Source: Cystobacter fuscus
Lineage (GTDB): Bacteria; Myxococcota; Myxococcia; Myxococcales; Myxococcaceae
DNA length: 64,000 bases
Assembly (NCBI RefSeq): GCF_002305875.1
Contig: NZ_CP022098.1
Location: 4,650,001 to 4,714,000, forward strand
Direction: 5' to 3'
Under the pieces are notes generated by a model. The model made no database searches. It was not told the origin of the DNA and saw nothing but the letters and a program-made list of their open reading frames with translations. Below are positions 20,243 through 29,496 of the stretch, piece by piece (the first letter of the stretch is position 1; every line of letters begins with the position of its first letter). The position numbers and the translations under genes were made by a program.

Positions 20243-21154
20243 ATGAGCAGCCGGACCATCAAGCTGAAGCAGCAGGGCCCCCCGTCGGGTCGGACGAAGA
20301 CGAGCAAGACGTCCCCCGGGAGCAAGACCCCCAAGCCCTCCAAGGCGCCCAAGGCGGCCTCCTCCGGGGGCCTCCGGTGGCCGGGCCGGATCCTCGGCGT
20401 GCTGTTCCTGGGGCTCGTGGCGTTCGCGTCCTACGAGTACGCGCGCCTTCCGGACGCCGAGCCGCTGCTCAAGCAGAACCCGAAGACGACGGCCCTCATC
20501 GAGCAGCGCGCCGAGGAGGCGCGCGCGGCCAATCAGAAGCCCCGGCGCAGGCAGACCTGGGTGGGCCTGTCCAACGTGTCCAAGCACGCCATCGCCGCGG
20601 TGGTGCTCTCCGAGGACGCGAGCTTTTTCCTCCATGATGGTGTGGACACCAAGGAGTTGGAGAACGCCCTGGACGATGCGATCCGCCAGGGGAAGCTGGG
20701 GCGGGGGGCGTCCACCATCACCCAGCAACTGGCCAAGAACCTGTGGCTGTCCACGGACCGCAGCCTTCTGCGCAAGGCGAAGGAGCTGGTGCTCACGCGG
20801 AGGCTGGAGAAGGCGCTGCCCAAGCGCCGCATCCTCGCGCTCTACCTGAACGTGGTGGAGTGGGGGAATGGGGTGTACGGAATCGAGGCGGGAGCCCGGG
20901 AGCACTTCGGGGTCTCCGCCGCGGAGCTCAGCCCGGCGCAGGGCGCCCTGCTCGCGTCCATGCTGCCCGCGCCCCGGCGGCGCTCGCCGGCCTCGGGCTC
21001 GCCGGCCCTCAAGCGTCGGGCCCACTGGGTCATCGAGCAGATGCAGGGAGTGAAGCGGCTCGATGCGCAGCAGGCCGCCGCCGCGCACGCGGAGATCGAC
21101 GCGCTGATGGGCGGCAAGAAGGCGGACGCGGCCGGGGACGACGAGGAGACGTGA
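20243..21154 (+). CDS. Monofunctional GT51 peptidoglycan glycosyltransferase
   Basis: The 303-residue product has a Lys/Pro/Ser-rich cytoplasmic N-terminus, one transmembrane segment (about 50-70) and a GT51 domain. The catalytic segment is AVVLSEDASFFLHDGVD, and GRGASTITQQLAKNLWLS, KAKELVLTRRLE and ALYLNVVEWGNGVYGIE are the other GT51 motifs. There is no transpeptidase domain, so it is an MtgA-like enzyme polymerising lipid II. The Asp in SEDASFF replaces the His seen in many members (EDxxFxxHxG). Confidence 0.92.
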   Translation: MSSRTIKLKQQGPPSGRTKTSKTSPGSKTPKPSKAPKAASSGGLRWPGRILGVLFLGLVAFASYEYARLPDAEPLLKQNPKTTALIEQRAEEARAANQKPRRRQTWVGLSNVSKHAIAAVVLSEDASFFLHDGVDTKELENALDDAIRQGKLGRGASTITQQLAKNLWLSTDRSLLRKAKELVLTRRLEKALPKRRILALYLNVVEWGNGVYGIEAGAREHFGVSAAELSPAQGALLASMLPAPRRRSPASGSPALKRRAHWVIEQMQGVKRLDAQQAAAAHAEIDALMGGKKADAAGDDEET

Positions 21155-21235
21155 GCCCCGAGAAAAACAATCCGCCTTGAAGTACATGTGGCGCGCCGCT
21201 GGCGCTCTTCGTCCGCCGCGTCGCTTTCAGGAGCC

Positions 21236-21631
21236 ATGGATTCGCGTATGCAAGTCGTGCCTCAGACCAACAGCGTGGGGTTCCGGGAGATCCCGGGCAA
21301 GGGCCGTGGAGTGGTGGCGCTGCGTGGTTTCGCCCCGGGCGAGGCGGTGGAAGTGGTGCCGGCGATCATCATCCCCAAGAAGGACCTGCCCGTGCCGCTG
21401 GGTGGGACGGTCTTCGATCGTTACCTGCTGTACTGGAGCGACGAGCCCGGCCGGGAGTTCGCCATCGCGGGGGGGCTGCTCATGCTCTACAACCACTCGA
21501 CCCAGCCCAACGTCAAACTGAAGGACGGCCCGCACCCGAACACGTTCCTGGTGGAGGCCCTGCGGCGAATCGACCCTGGAGAAGAGCTGACGTTCGACTA
21601 CAATTGCGAACTGGGGTTCCAGCCGATCTGA
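21236..21631 (+). CDS. SET-domain protein
   Basis: The 131-residue product is a minimal SET domain: FREIPGKGRGVVALRGFAPG at the start, then YNHSTQPNV, matching the NHS motif that binds S-adenosylmethionine, and the ending ELTFDYN, the conserved SET tyrosine. It is probably a protein lysine methyltransferase; the target is unknown. The start at 21236 is preceded by AGGAG. It sits 30 bp before the A2M operon but need not belong to it. Confidence 0.88.
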   Translation: MDSRMQVVPQTNSVGFREIPGKGRGVVALRGFAPGEAVEVVPAIIIPKKDLPVPLGGTVFDRYLLYWSDEPGREFAIAGGLLMLYNHSTQPNVKLKDGPHPNTFLVEALRRIDPGEELTFDYNCELGFQPI

Positions 21632-21661
21632 CCCTCCTTCCCCTCCACTCACGAGCTCCCG

Positions 21662-22585
21662 ATGCTGTCCGTCCTCCTGGCCGTGCTGCTCACCCAGGCC
21701 CCGCCCGCGCCGCCGCGGCAGCAGGGCGTCCCCATCGGAAAGGGCAAGACGCCCCCCACGGTGCGCCTCACCGCTCCCGCGGGCGGGTGGACGGTGGACC
21801 GGATGCTGCTCGTGGAGGGCTCGGTGAGTGACACCACCATCGATCCGGTGGTGCTCTCCATCAACGGCGACCGCTACCTGATGCGCACCTTCGGGGGGCG
21901 CTTCCGGCGCAAGTTCCCCGCCGCCAGCGGCAAGAACGTCGTCACGGTGATGGCCACCAACCAGGGTGGCACCACGCGCGCCCAGGCCACCAGCTACGCG
22001 CAGATTCCCCCCGTGCCCCTCAAGGCCATCCTCACCAGTGACACCGAGGGCGTCTACACGGACCTGCACATCTACGAGCCCACCCAGGACAGCGTCACCC
22101 CGGGCAAGGACGGCAAGGGCGCGCAGTTGGACCTGCGCAAGATGGCGCACGTGTACTGGGCCAACACCGAGAGCCCCAGCGGAGGCACCTTCTTCCTCAA
22201 CGAGCAGGGTGAGTCGTCCTTCGACGATCCCGCCTACGGCCCCTACCTCTACGTGCACCGGGCCCCGCCCCAGGGCGTCTACCTCATCGCCACCAACTAC
22301 TGGCCCAGCGGCGACAAGGCCCACACCGTGGCCACGCTCAACGTGGCGCTCTACGAGGGCACGCCCCAGGAGGTGCGCCGCATGGTGCGCATCCCGCTCG
22401 CCACGCCCGGCTCCACGCGGGTGCTCGCGTGGGTGAACGTGCTGGGCGAGGGCAAGGCCGAGGTGTACGTGCCCGGACAGGGCCCGGTCCCCAAGTCCCC
22501 CGCGTGGCCCGTCAACCTGGAGGACGCCGTCAAGACGCTCACCCAGGGCGGCGGCCCGGATGAGGGCGGCGGCGAAGGCGAGTGA
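21662..22585 (+). CDS. yfaP: YfaP-like DUF2135 secreted protein
   Basis: The 307-residue product has a short signal peptide (MLSVLLAVLLTQA), a bacterial Ig-like segment (about 35-115) and a DUF2135-like part where the stretch TDLHIYEP...YWANT...GPYLYVHRAPPQGVYLI forms a C2-like strand pattern. YfaP is one of the five E. coli yfa products. The gene opens the operon with a 15-bp gap to the next gene. It should be periplasmic; its role is unknown. Confidence 0.78.
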   Translation: MLSVLLAVLLTQAPPAPPRQQGVPIGKGKTPPTVRLTAPAGGWTVDRMLLVEGSVSDTTIDPVVLSINGDRYLMRTFGGRFRRKFPAASGKNVVTVMATNQGGTTRAQATSYAQIPPVPLKAILTSDTEGVYTDLHIYEPTQDSVTPGKDGKGAQLDLRKMAHVYWANTESPSGGTFFLNEQGESSFDDPAYGPYLYVHRAPPQGVYLIATNYWPSGDKAHTVATLNVALYEGTPQEVRRMVRIPLATPGSTRVLAWVNVLGEGKAEVYVPGQGPVPKSPAWPVNLEDAVKTLTQGGGPDEGGGEGE

Positions 22586-22600
22586 GGGCCCTGGCCCGTC

Positions 22601-23173
22601 ATGCTCTCCCTGCTCCTGCTCCTGTCGCTCCACGCCGCGCCCGCCAGCGCCGATGAGGCCCCGCTGCGCCGCGAGGTGGCCCGCGTGGCGATCGCCCAGG
22701 TGCGCCAGATGGACCCCGCGTGGCACCCGGCGCAGCGCGATTGCGCGGGCCTGGTGCGCTTCGTCTTCCGGAGCGCCTACCGGCGCTGGCGCCCCGAGCG
22801 GCTCGCCACGCCCCTGTGGCGCGATGCCCGGGGAGCGCCTGGTGACTTCGCGGACGCCGAGACGCTGCTCGCCCAGAGCTTCACGCCGCTCGGCCGGGAC
22901 GAGGCCACGCGCGAGTCGCTGCGCACCGGGGACGTGGTGGCCTTCCGTCTGGAGCGCGACGCGGGCCCCGTCTTCCACCTGATGCTCGTGGTGCGCCCCG
23001 AGGACAAGGCGCATGCCCCCACGCGCGTCGTCTATCATCCGGGGGAGCCGGGCGCCGCGGTGCGCACCGGCGTCCTCCAGTCGCTCGTCACCGAGGCGCC
23101 CCTGGAGTGGCGTCCGGTATCCCAGAACACCGCCTTTCTCGGCTTCTTCCGCTTCAAGGAGTGGACACGATGA
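22601..23173 (+). CDS. yfaT: YfaT-like DUF1175 protein (NlpC/P60-like fold)
   Basis: The 190-residue product has a signal peptide ending at PASADEA. RDCAGLVRFVFRSAY resembles the catalytic Cys loop of NlpC/P60 peptidases, and GDVVAFRL...VFHLMLVVRP supplies a candidate His. E. coli YfaT is a DUF1175 protein from the alpha-2-macroglobulin locus. A periplasmic cysteine amidase or peptidase is possible but unproven. Its stop overlaps the next start (ATGA). Confidence 0.78.
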   Translation: MLSLLLLLSLHAAPASADEAPLRREVARVAIAQVRQMDPAWHPAQRDCAGLVRFVFRSAYRRWRPERLATPLWRDARGAPGDFADAETLLAQSFTPLGRDEATRESLRTGDVVAFRLERDAGPVFHLMLVVRPEDKAHAPTRVVYHPGEPGAAVRTGVLQSLVTEAPLEWRPVSQNTAFLGFFRFKEWTR

Positions 23174-24786
23174 ACCCTCCCTCATCCCCGCCGGGCGCTC
23201 CGCCGCCCCCCGCGCCTCCGGGCCGCAAGGGACCTCCCCGCGCGCTGCTCGTGGGGGCTGGCGTCGCCGTGCTCGCGGGCGTGTTCGCCGCCGCCTTCTT
23301 CCTCGGTCGGGGCAGTGCCCCCTCCCCGTCGTCCCCCGTCAACCCCGGCGCCCCCCCGTCTTCTGGCGATGCCTCGAGCGGCACGGGCATCCTGCAGGCG
23401 CTGCCGCCCGCGCCCGACAAACCCCGGAAGATGGACGTGCCCTCCGAGGCCGTGCGCCCCGCCTTCTGGGTGGACGTCTACACGCCGGGCGAGGTGCGCG
23501 AGGCGCTCACGGGCAACGCGTGGCTCCAGGAGCAGCTGCGCAAGCCGCTCGGCCAGGGCTTCGTGGGTGGCTGGGCCGCGATGCTCGGCACCCGGAGCGA
23601 GGAGCTCGGTCTGGGCTTCAAGGGCGCCGTGTTCGACCTGCTCGCCGGACAGCTCCTCTCGGCGCCCTTCCGCGTGGTGTGGTTCTCCGGTGACACCCGC
23701 ACCGGCACGCCCGCCATCCTCGTGCCCGAGCCGGGCAACACCGTCATGGCCGCCTTCGATGGGATGGCCGGGGCGGTGCGCCGCGACGTCCTCACGGCCG
23801 ACACGTGTCCGGGAGGGCAGGGCGAGGTGCCCGGCAAGGGCTTCACCCTGACGCGCTGGCTCGTGGCCGAGCAGTCCCTGTGGGCGGCGCGCACGGATGA
23901 CCGGATGGTGTTCGGCCGGACCCCGGCCGTCGTGCTGCAGGGCCTGTGCGAGCCCCACCTGGACCTGGAGCCACCCGAGGAGGTGGACCTGGAGCTGGGC
24001 TTCTCCCCCGAGGCGCTCGGCCGCGAGGCGCAGCTGCTCACGCACGTGATGGGCGTGTCCCAGGGCATCCGCCTCCAGTTCGCCGCCGAGGGCAACCGGC
24101 TGGTGGGCCGGGGCATCGCTGGCCCGGTGGCGGACGATCCCCGGCTGGACAGCGCCCCCCTGTCCGACGAGCTGCTCAAGCTCATCCCCGAGGAGACGCC
24201 CGTGCTGCTCACGCTCCAGCTCAAGCTGCCCGAGCTGCTCGACGCGGCCAGCCTCAAGGCCTTCTGGTCGGGAGGGAGCGCGGACATGGCGGTGCGCACG
24301 CGCCAGGTGGCGCTGGTGTGGACGCCCCGGGGGGATGCGGACCTGCCCAGCGAGGTGGCCCTGCTCTGGGGTCGGCCCGAGGACGCGGTGGCGCTCGACA
24401 CGCTCTTCTCCGGACCCAACCGGATGGAGCGCGAGACGCTGTGCGGCCACCACGTGCTGGCCTCCTCCCCCGCCGTGCTCGAGCGGCTGCGCAAGGCGTG
24501 TGGGGGGGAGGTGCCCAACCTGCTGCACGCGGCTCCCCCGGTGGTGGCGGGGCTGCGCGAGAAGGGCTCGGTGTCCTTCGGCGTGCGCACGGGCTCGTTG
24601 CTCGGCGGGTTGATGGTGGACGGCTACCTGTCGCAGCTGTCCTCCGGTGAAGGCGCGAAGCCGCCCGCGCGCAAGGTGCCCGCGGAGATCGAGGCCGCGC
24701 GCAAGGATCTCGAAACGCTTCCGTACATCGGCCTGCGCGGCACGGTGGATGGCAACCGGCTGGTGCCGGGAGGGTTTGGTTCATGA
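23170..24786 (+). CDS. yfaA: YfaA-like DUF2138 membrane-anchored protein
   Basis: The 538-residue product begins with a Pro-rich cytoplasmic stretch, then one transmembrane helix (about 29-48) and a large periplasmic region. The middle and end (GFVGGWAAMLGTRSEELGL, FSPEALGREAQLLTHVMG, ALVWTPRGDADLP) follow the DUF2138/YfaA pattern. It is joined by ATGA overlaps to the genes for YfaT and the alpha-2-macroglobulin. Probably anchors the complex at the inner membrane (inference). Confidence 0.78.
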   Translation: MNPPSSPPGAPPPPAPPGRKGPPRALLVGAGVAVLAGVFAAAFFLGRGSAPSPSSPVNPGAPPSSGDASSGTGILQALPPAPDKPRKMDVPSEAVRPAFWVDVYTPGEVREALTGNAWLQEQLRKPLGQGFVGGWAAMLGTRSEELGLGFKGAVFDLLAGQLLSAPFRVVWFSGDTRTGTPAILVPEPGNTVMAAFDGMAGAVRRDVLTADTCPGGQGEVPGKGFTLTRWLVAEQSLWAARTDDRMVFGRTPAVVLQGLCEPHLDLEPPEEVDLELGFSPEALGREAQLLTHVMGVSQGIRLQFAAEGNRLVGRGIAGPVADDPRLDSAPLSDELLKLIPEETPVLLTLQLKLPELLDAASLKAFWSGGSADMAVRTRQVALVWTPRGDADLPSEVALLWGRPEDAVALDTLFSGPNRMERETLCGHHVLASSPAVLERLRKACGGEVPNLLHAAPPVVAGLREKGSVSFGVRTGSLLGGLMVDGYLSQLSSGEGAKPPARKVPAEIEAARKDLETLPYIGLRGTVDGNRLVPGGFGS

Positions 24787-27700
24787 AGTCCATCGCTCGC
24801 ATCGCGGCCCTGGCCGCGCTGGTGTCCGCCGGAGTGGCCGCGGCCAAGCCCCTCTACATCACCGTCCCCCGGGCCTACGGCAGCCACGAGCCGGTCGCCG
24901 TGGACGTGGCCTTCGAGAGCAAGGGGCCCGTGGAGCTGCGGGTGCTCAAGCCCGACAACCTCCAGGCCTTCATCCGCGCGCAGGGCGACATCCGCCGCGC
25001 GTACGAGACGCCGCCCACGCTCGCCAATCCGGGCAACGCGCTCAGCCGTGGCCTCAACGCCACGCGCTCTCCGGGCACCTTCCTGCTCAACGCGCTCGGC
25101 ACCGACTTCCGCGAGGCGGTGGCGCCGCGTCTGCCCGCGCGGCCTCCTCCGCCTCCGGGCCAGCCGCTGGCCCGCGTGGCCGAGGGCGCGCGCAAGCTCG
25201 TGGGCGTGCCCGCCGGCTTCACCGCGGTGCGCAGCCAGTGGTTGAACCTGGACCTGGGCGGCACGGATCGCGAGTTCAGCGTGCCGGGCTTCGACACCTC
25301 GTTCTACGACAGCGGCTTCCAGGAGCGCCGCGTGACGCTCGCGCCCCTGCCGACCGGCACCTACCTGCTCCAGCTCGTCCAGGGCCGTGTGGAGGGGCAG
25401 GTGGTGCTCGTCGTCACGGATCTCACCGTGCAGCTCAAGCAGACGGATGGCCAGGTGCTGGTGCGCGTGGCGGGGAGGGATCAGCGGCCCCGCGTGGGCG
25501 CCCAGGTGCAGGTGTACCTGCCCAACGGCAAGGGCCCCACGGGCACCACGGACGCGCAGGGCGAGGTGCGGCTGCCCGTGCAGGAGCCGCGCATCATCGC
25601 CACCGCCACGGCCGACGGGGACACGGCGCTCGTGGACACGGACTTCTATTCGTCGCTCGCGGTGGCGCCCGACGTGTTCATCTACAGCGACCGGCCCATC
25701 TACAAGCCGGGTGACGAGGTGCGCTTCCGCGGGCTCGTGCGCCAGCCGGACAGCTACCTCGCGCGCCTGTTCACGCCCCGCCGCCGCGACGTGGCGGTGA
25801 AGCTCGTGTCGGCCGAGGGCCGCGAGGTGAAGACGCAGGCCCGGGTGGACGAGTTCGGCGCCTTCAACGGCGGCGTGAAGGTGCCCGAGGACCTGGGCAC
25901 CGGCGTGCTGCGCGTCACGGCCGAGCTGGACAGCCAGCCGCACCAGGGCGAGGCGCGCGTGCAGGACTACGTGAAGCCCACCTTCTACCTGGAGCTGCGG
26001 CCGGAGTCGGAGAAGGTGGTGCCGGGCCAGTCCATCAAGGCCACGGTGCAGGCGCGCCGGTACGACGGGGCCGTGCCTCCGCAGACGCGCTACGAGGTGT
26101 TCCTCTACCGCACGCTGCTGGACGCGCCGGCCTGGGTGGATGACGCGGGCATGGGCGGGCAGGGCAGCGCGGTGACGTACGGCAGCGCTTCCACCACGGA
26201 GGGCAGGCTGAGCGTGCCCGAGCGCCTGTACTCCACGGTGGCCCAGCGCGAGGTGGAGGAGGACCCGTGGGCGAGCGCCGCGACGTTCGACGCCGAGGGC
26301 AACGCGGTGATTGAAATCCCCGTGCCCGCCCTCAAGCCGGGCGAGGAGCGCCTGCCCTACCGCTACACCCTCACGGTGCGCGCGCGGGATGACCAGCAGA
26401 CGTTCGCCAACGCGAGCGCCGCCTTCTTCCTGTCCAAGGTGGAGGTGCTGGGAAGCGCGCGCTACTCGGCGGCGGTGGTGAAGAAGGGCGGCGAGGCGGT
26501 GCTGAGCGTGCGCGCCACCACGCTGTCCGGCAAGCCCTACGGCACCACGCCGGGCGAGGTGGAGTTCGTGCTGCGCCGCGCGGATGGCGAGGAGAAGAGC
26601 CTGGGCAAGCGGAGCTTCACCACGGGGCCGGACGGCACGGCACGTGAGAAGGTGCCCACCCCGGACGCGGGCGCGGTGCTGGCGCGCGTCACGGTGAAGG
26701 ACAAGGGCGGCGAGACGTGGACGGGCGAGGAGCAACTGCTCGTCATCGGCGCGGAGAGCGAGCCGGTGGCGCAGGTGCCCACGCTGACCCTGGCGGCGCT
26801 CGCGAGCACGCTGTCGCCGGGCGACACGGCGCAGCTCGTGGGCCTGTTGCCCCAGGGCTGGGGCCCCAACGGCACGGATGGCGGCCCGGTGTGGGTGACG
26901 CTCACGGGCGCGGGGGTGTACGGCACGAAGCTCGTCGAGCTGAAGGGCCGCACGCTCGTGTACGAATTCGAGGTGGAGAAGCGCTTTGGCAGCGCGGTGT
27001 ACGCGTCGGTGGCGTACCCCACGGCGGCGGGCGGCTGGGAGGAGCGCACGGTGGGCTTCCGCATCGTCCCCGCCGAGCGCACGCTGCGCGTGTCGTTGCA
27101 GCCCCGGCGCGCCGAGGCCACGCCCCTCACCGAGCAGATCATCGACCTCCGGGTGACGAACCACGAGGGCGAGGGCGTGGTGTCGCAGGTGTCCGTGGGC
27201 GTGGTGGACAAGGCTGTCTACGCCATCCAGAGCGAGTTCCGTCCCCAGGTGCTCGACTTCTTCTACCCGCCGGGCCGCGACAACGTGGCCACCTTCGTGT
27301 CGGCCGAGTTCCAGGGCTACGGCTACGGCGAGGCCATCGCCCGCAAGCTCTCGGGGCTGCCGGACCATGCCTTCGCTTCCATCAAGCCGCCCACGCGACA
27401 GGCCAAGGACCTGGAGCGCGACACGGCCTTCTGGAGCCCCTCGGTCGTCACGGACCGGGACGGGCGGGCCACGGTACGCTTCAAGCTGCCCTCCAACCAG
27501 ACGCTCTGGGTGGTGACGGGCGTGGCGGCGGACACCTCGGGCCGCTTCGGCGAGGGCACGGCGGAGTTCGCCACGCGCGGCGGGCTCGCCCTGTACGCGG
27601 CGCTGCCCCAGTTCCTCCGCCAGGGAGACGAGGCGCGCGCGTCGGTGCGCCTGTCGGCGGGGGAGAAGTCCCCGGACAGCCAGCAGTTGAACGTGCGGCT

Positions 27701-29492
27701 CGTGGCCTCGGGCGTGCTCGATGCCGCCGAGGACCAGCGCAAGGTGCAGCTCGCCAAGGGGGGCGAGCAGGTGCTGCCCCTCCAGCTCAAGACGAAGGGC
27801 GCGGGCCTGGCGCAGCTCGCGGTGGAGGTGACGGGGGGCAAGGAGCCGCTGAGGGACAAGCACGTGCTGGACGTGCGCCCGGCGGTGTTCGAGGAGCCGG
27901 TGAAGGTGTCGAAGTGGGGCGGCGGCGAGCTGTCCCTGCCCGCGGCGCCGAGCGCGAAGGTGGAGGGCGTGGAGCTGGTGTTGCAGCCCTCGCTCGTGGA
28001 CGCGGCGCTCGCCAACGTGCGCGAGCTGCTCACCTACCCGTATGGGTGCCTGGAGCAGCTCGTGTCCACCACGGTGCCCAACGTGGCGCTGTACCAGACG
28101 CTCAAGAAGGCGGGCGCGCTGGAGTCGCTCGACACGGACAGCCAGGGGCTGCTCGCCGAGGCGCGCAGCCGCGCGGTGCAGGGCACGGCGCGCATCCTGG
28201 ACATGGGCGTCAAGGGCGGCGGCTTCACCTGGTTCAGCGGCTACAACCAGGCGGACCTGCCCATGACGCTCATCGCGCTGGACGGGCTCGCGTACGCGGT
28301 GGACGCGGGGCTCGTGGATCGCAACGAGCCGCGCATCACCGAGAGCCTGCGCTGGCTGGAGGCGCAGGAGGGGCTGCCCTTCGAGTGGGACGCCACGCGG
28401 GCGTGGGTGCTGGCGCGCATGGACGGCGAGCGGCAGGCGGCCCGGGTGCGCGCGCTGGTGGAGGCCGCGCCGCCGGGAGACCTCTATCCGCTGGCGCTGG
28501 CGGTGCTGGCGGCGGAGAAGGCGGGAGTGATGAAGGAGCCCGCGCTCAAGGGCCGCATCGACGCGCTGGTGGCCCAGAGCAACGAGGGCTTCGTCACGCT
28601 GGCGAAGCTGCCCGCGCCGAGCGAGGCCATGTGGCGCTATCCGCTGCGCCGGGTGGGCCTCACGGCGATCCTCGCCCACGCGGCGTCCTTCGGGAACCTG
28701 GACGTGGCCAAGGCGCGCCGGCGGCTGCTGGAGGCGCTGTCGGAGCCGGGGCTGTCCACCTTCGATAGAAGCACGGCGCTGCTGCACTCGCTGTGGCTCG
28801 TCGAGCGGGACGCGAAGGAGTTCCGCAAGCTGCCGCCGCCCGAGGTGAAGGGGACGAAGAGCCCGGTGAGCTTCAGCCCGCGGGGCATGGGGCTGGTGGC
28901 GGTGCTGGAGCCGGGCACGCGCGGCGTGCAGGTGGCGGACTTCCAGGGCGTGGCGAGCCTGCGGGGCACGGCGGCCACGCCGCTCACGGACGTGAAGCCC
29001 ATGGCCGAGGGCATGAGCCTCACGCGCGCCTATTACGTCCTGCGCGAGAGCGGCAAGGTGCGGCTCGAGCCGGGGGCCTCGCTCAACCAGGGCGAGGTGG
29101 TGTACGTGGAGCTGACGCTGGACGCGCGTGGGGACAACCGCAACCGCTCGGCGTACTACGTGGTGGAGGACGCGGTGCCGGCGGGCTTCGTGCCGCTCGT
29201 CGAGGACAAGGAGTACCGGGCGGCTCCGCACGAGCTGCCCCTGGCCCCCGAGGCGCTCAAGCGCCGCTCGCTCAGCCCCCAGCGCGCCACGTTCTTCTTC
29301 GAGGAGCCGGCGTGGTGGAGCGACAGTCCGCGCACGGTGGGCTACGTGATGCGGGCGCAGTTCGTGGGCTCCTTCTCCGCGCCGCCCGCCGTCATCGAGG
29401 ACATGTACGTCACGAGCATCCGCGGCCGCACGGGCACGGACGTGCTGAAGGTGGCGGCCTCGCAGACGGACGTGGGGCCGGGCGGAGGGTGA
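24783..29492 (+). CDS. yfaS: Bacterial alpha-2-macroglobulin, YfaS type
   Basis: The 1569-residue product has a Sec signal peptide without lipobox, so it is soluble in the periplasm rather than lipid-anchored like YfhM/A2M type 1. Macroglobulin-like domains fill residues 25-900 (YSDRPIYKPGDEVRFRGLVR marks the MG2 domain; VTDRDGRATVRFKLP and TLWVVTG precede the thioester domain). YGCLEQ holds the thioester Cys1089-Gln1092, followed by the alpha/alpha-barrel thioester domain (about 1080-1390). A protease cleaving the bait region would activate the thioester and be covalently trapped. It is ATGA-linked to yfaA and followed five bp later by yfaQ. Confidence 0.95.
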   Translation: MKSIARIAALAALVSAGVAAAKPLYITVPRAYGSHEPVAVDVAFESKGPVELRVLKPDNLQAFIRAQGDIRRAYETPPTLANPGNALSRGLNATRSPGTFLLNALGTDFREAVAPRLPARPPPPPGQPLARVAEGARKLVGVPAGFTAVRSQWLNLDLGGTDREFSVPGFDTSFYDSGFQERRVTLAPLPTGTYLLQLVQGRVEGQVVLVVTDLTVQLKQTDGQVLVRVAGRDQRPRVGAQVQVYLPNGKGPTGTTDAQGEVRLPVQEPRIIATATADGDTALVDTDFYSSLAVAPDVFIYSDRPIYKPGDEVRFRGLVRQPDSYLARLFTPRRRDVAVKLVSAEGREVKTQARVDEFGAFNGGVKVPEDLGTGVLRVTAELDSQPHQGEARVQDYVKPTFYLELRPESEKVVPGQSIKATVQARRYDGAVPPQTRYEVFLYRTLLDAPAWVDDAGMGGQGSAVTYGSASTTEGRLSVPERLYSTVAQREVEEDPWASAATFDAEGNAVIEIPVPALKPGEERLPYRYTLTVRARDDQQTFANASAAFFLSKVEVLGSARYSAAVVKKGGEAVLSVRATTLSGKPYGTTPGEVEFVLRRADGEEKSLGKRSFTTGPDGTAREKVPTPDAGAVLARVTVKDKGGETWTGEEQLLVIGAESEPVAQVPTLTLAALASTLSPGDTAQLVGLLPQGWGPNGTDGGPVWVTLTGAGVYGTKLVELKGRTLVYEFEVEKRFGSAVYASVAYPTAAGGWEERTVGFRIVPAERTLRVSLQPRRAEATPLTEQIIDLRVTNHEGEGVVSQVSVGVVDKAVYAIQSEFRPQVLDFFYPPGRDNVATFVSAEFQGYGYGEAIARKLSGLPDHAFASIKPPTRQAKDLERDTAFWSPSVVTDRDGRATVRFKLPSNQTLWVVTGVAADTSGRFGEGTAEFATRGGLALYAALPQFLRQGDEARASVRLSAGEKSPDSQQLNVRLVASGVLDAAEDQRKVQLAKGGEQVLPLQLKTKGAGLAQLAVEVTGGKEPLRDKHVLDVRPAVFEEPVKVSKWGGGELSLPAAPSAKVEGVELVLQPSLVDAALANVRELLTYPYGCLEQLVSTTVPNVALYQTLKKAGALESLDTDSQGLLAEARSRAVQGTARILDMGVKGGGFTWFSGYNQADLPMTLIALDGLAYAVDAGLVDRNEPRITESLRWLEAQEGLPFEWDATRAWVLARMDGERQAARVRALVEAAPPGDLYPLALAVLAAEKAGVMKEPALKGRIDALVAQSNEGFVTLAKLPAPSEAMWRYPLRRVGLTAILAHAASFGNLDVAKARRRLLEALSEPGLSTFDRSTALLHSLWLVERDAKEFRKLPPPEVKGTKSPVSFSPRGMGLVAVLEPGTRGVQVADFQGVASLRGTAATPLTDVKPMAEGMSLTRAYYVLRESGKVRLEPGASLNQGEVVYVELTLDARGDNRNRSAYYVVEDAVPAGFVPLVEDKEYRAAPHELPLAPEALKRRSLSPQRATFFFEEPAWWSDSPRTVGYVMRAQFVGSFSAPPAVIEDMYVTSIRGRTGTDVLKVAASQTDVGPGGG

Positions 29493-29496
29493 GGCG

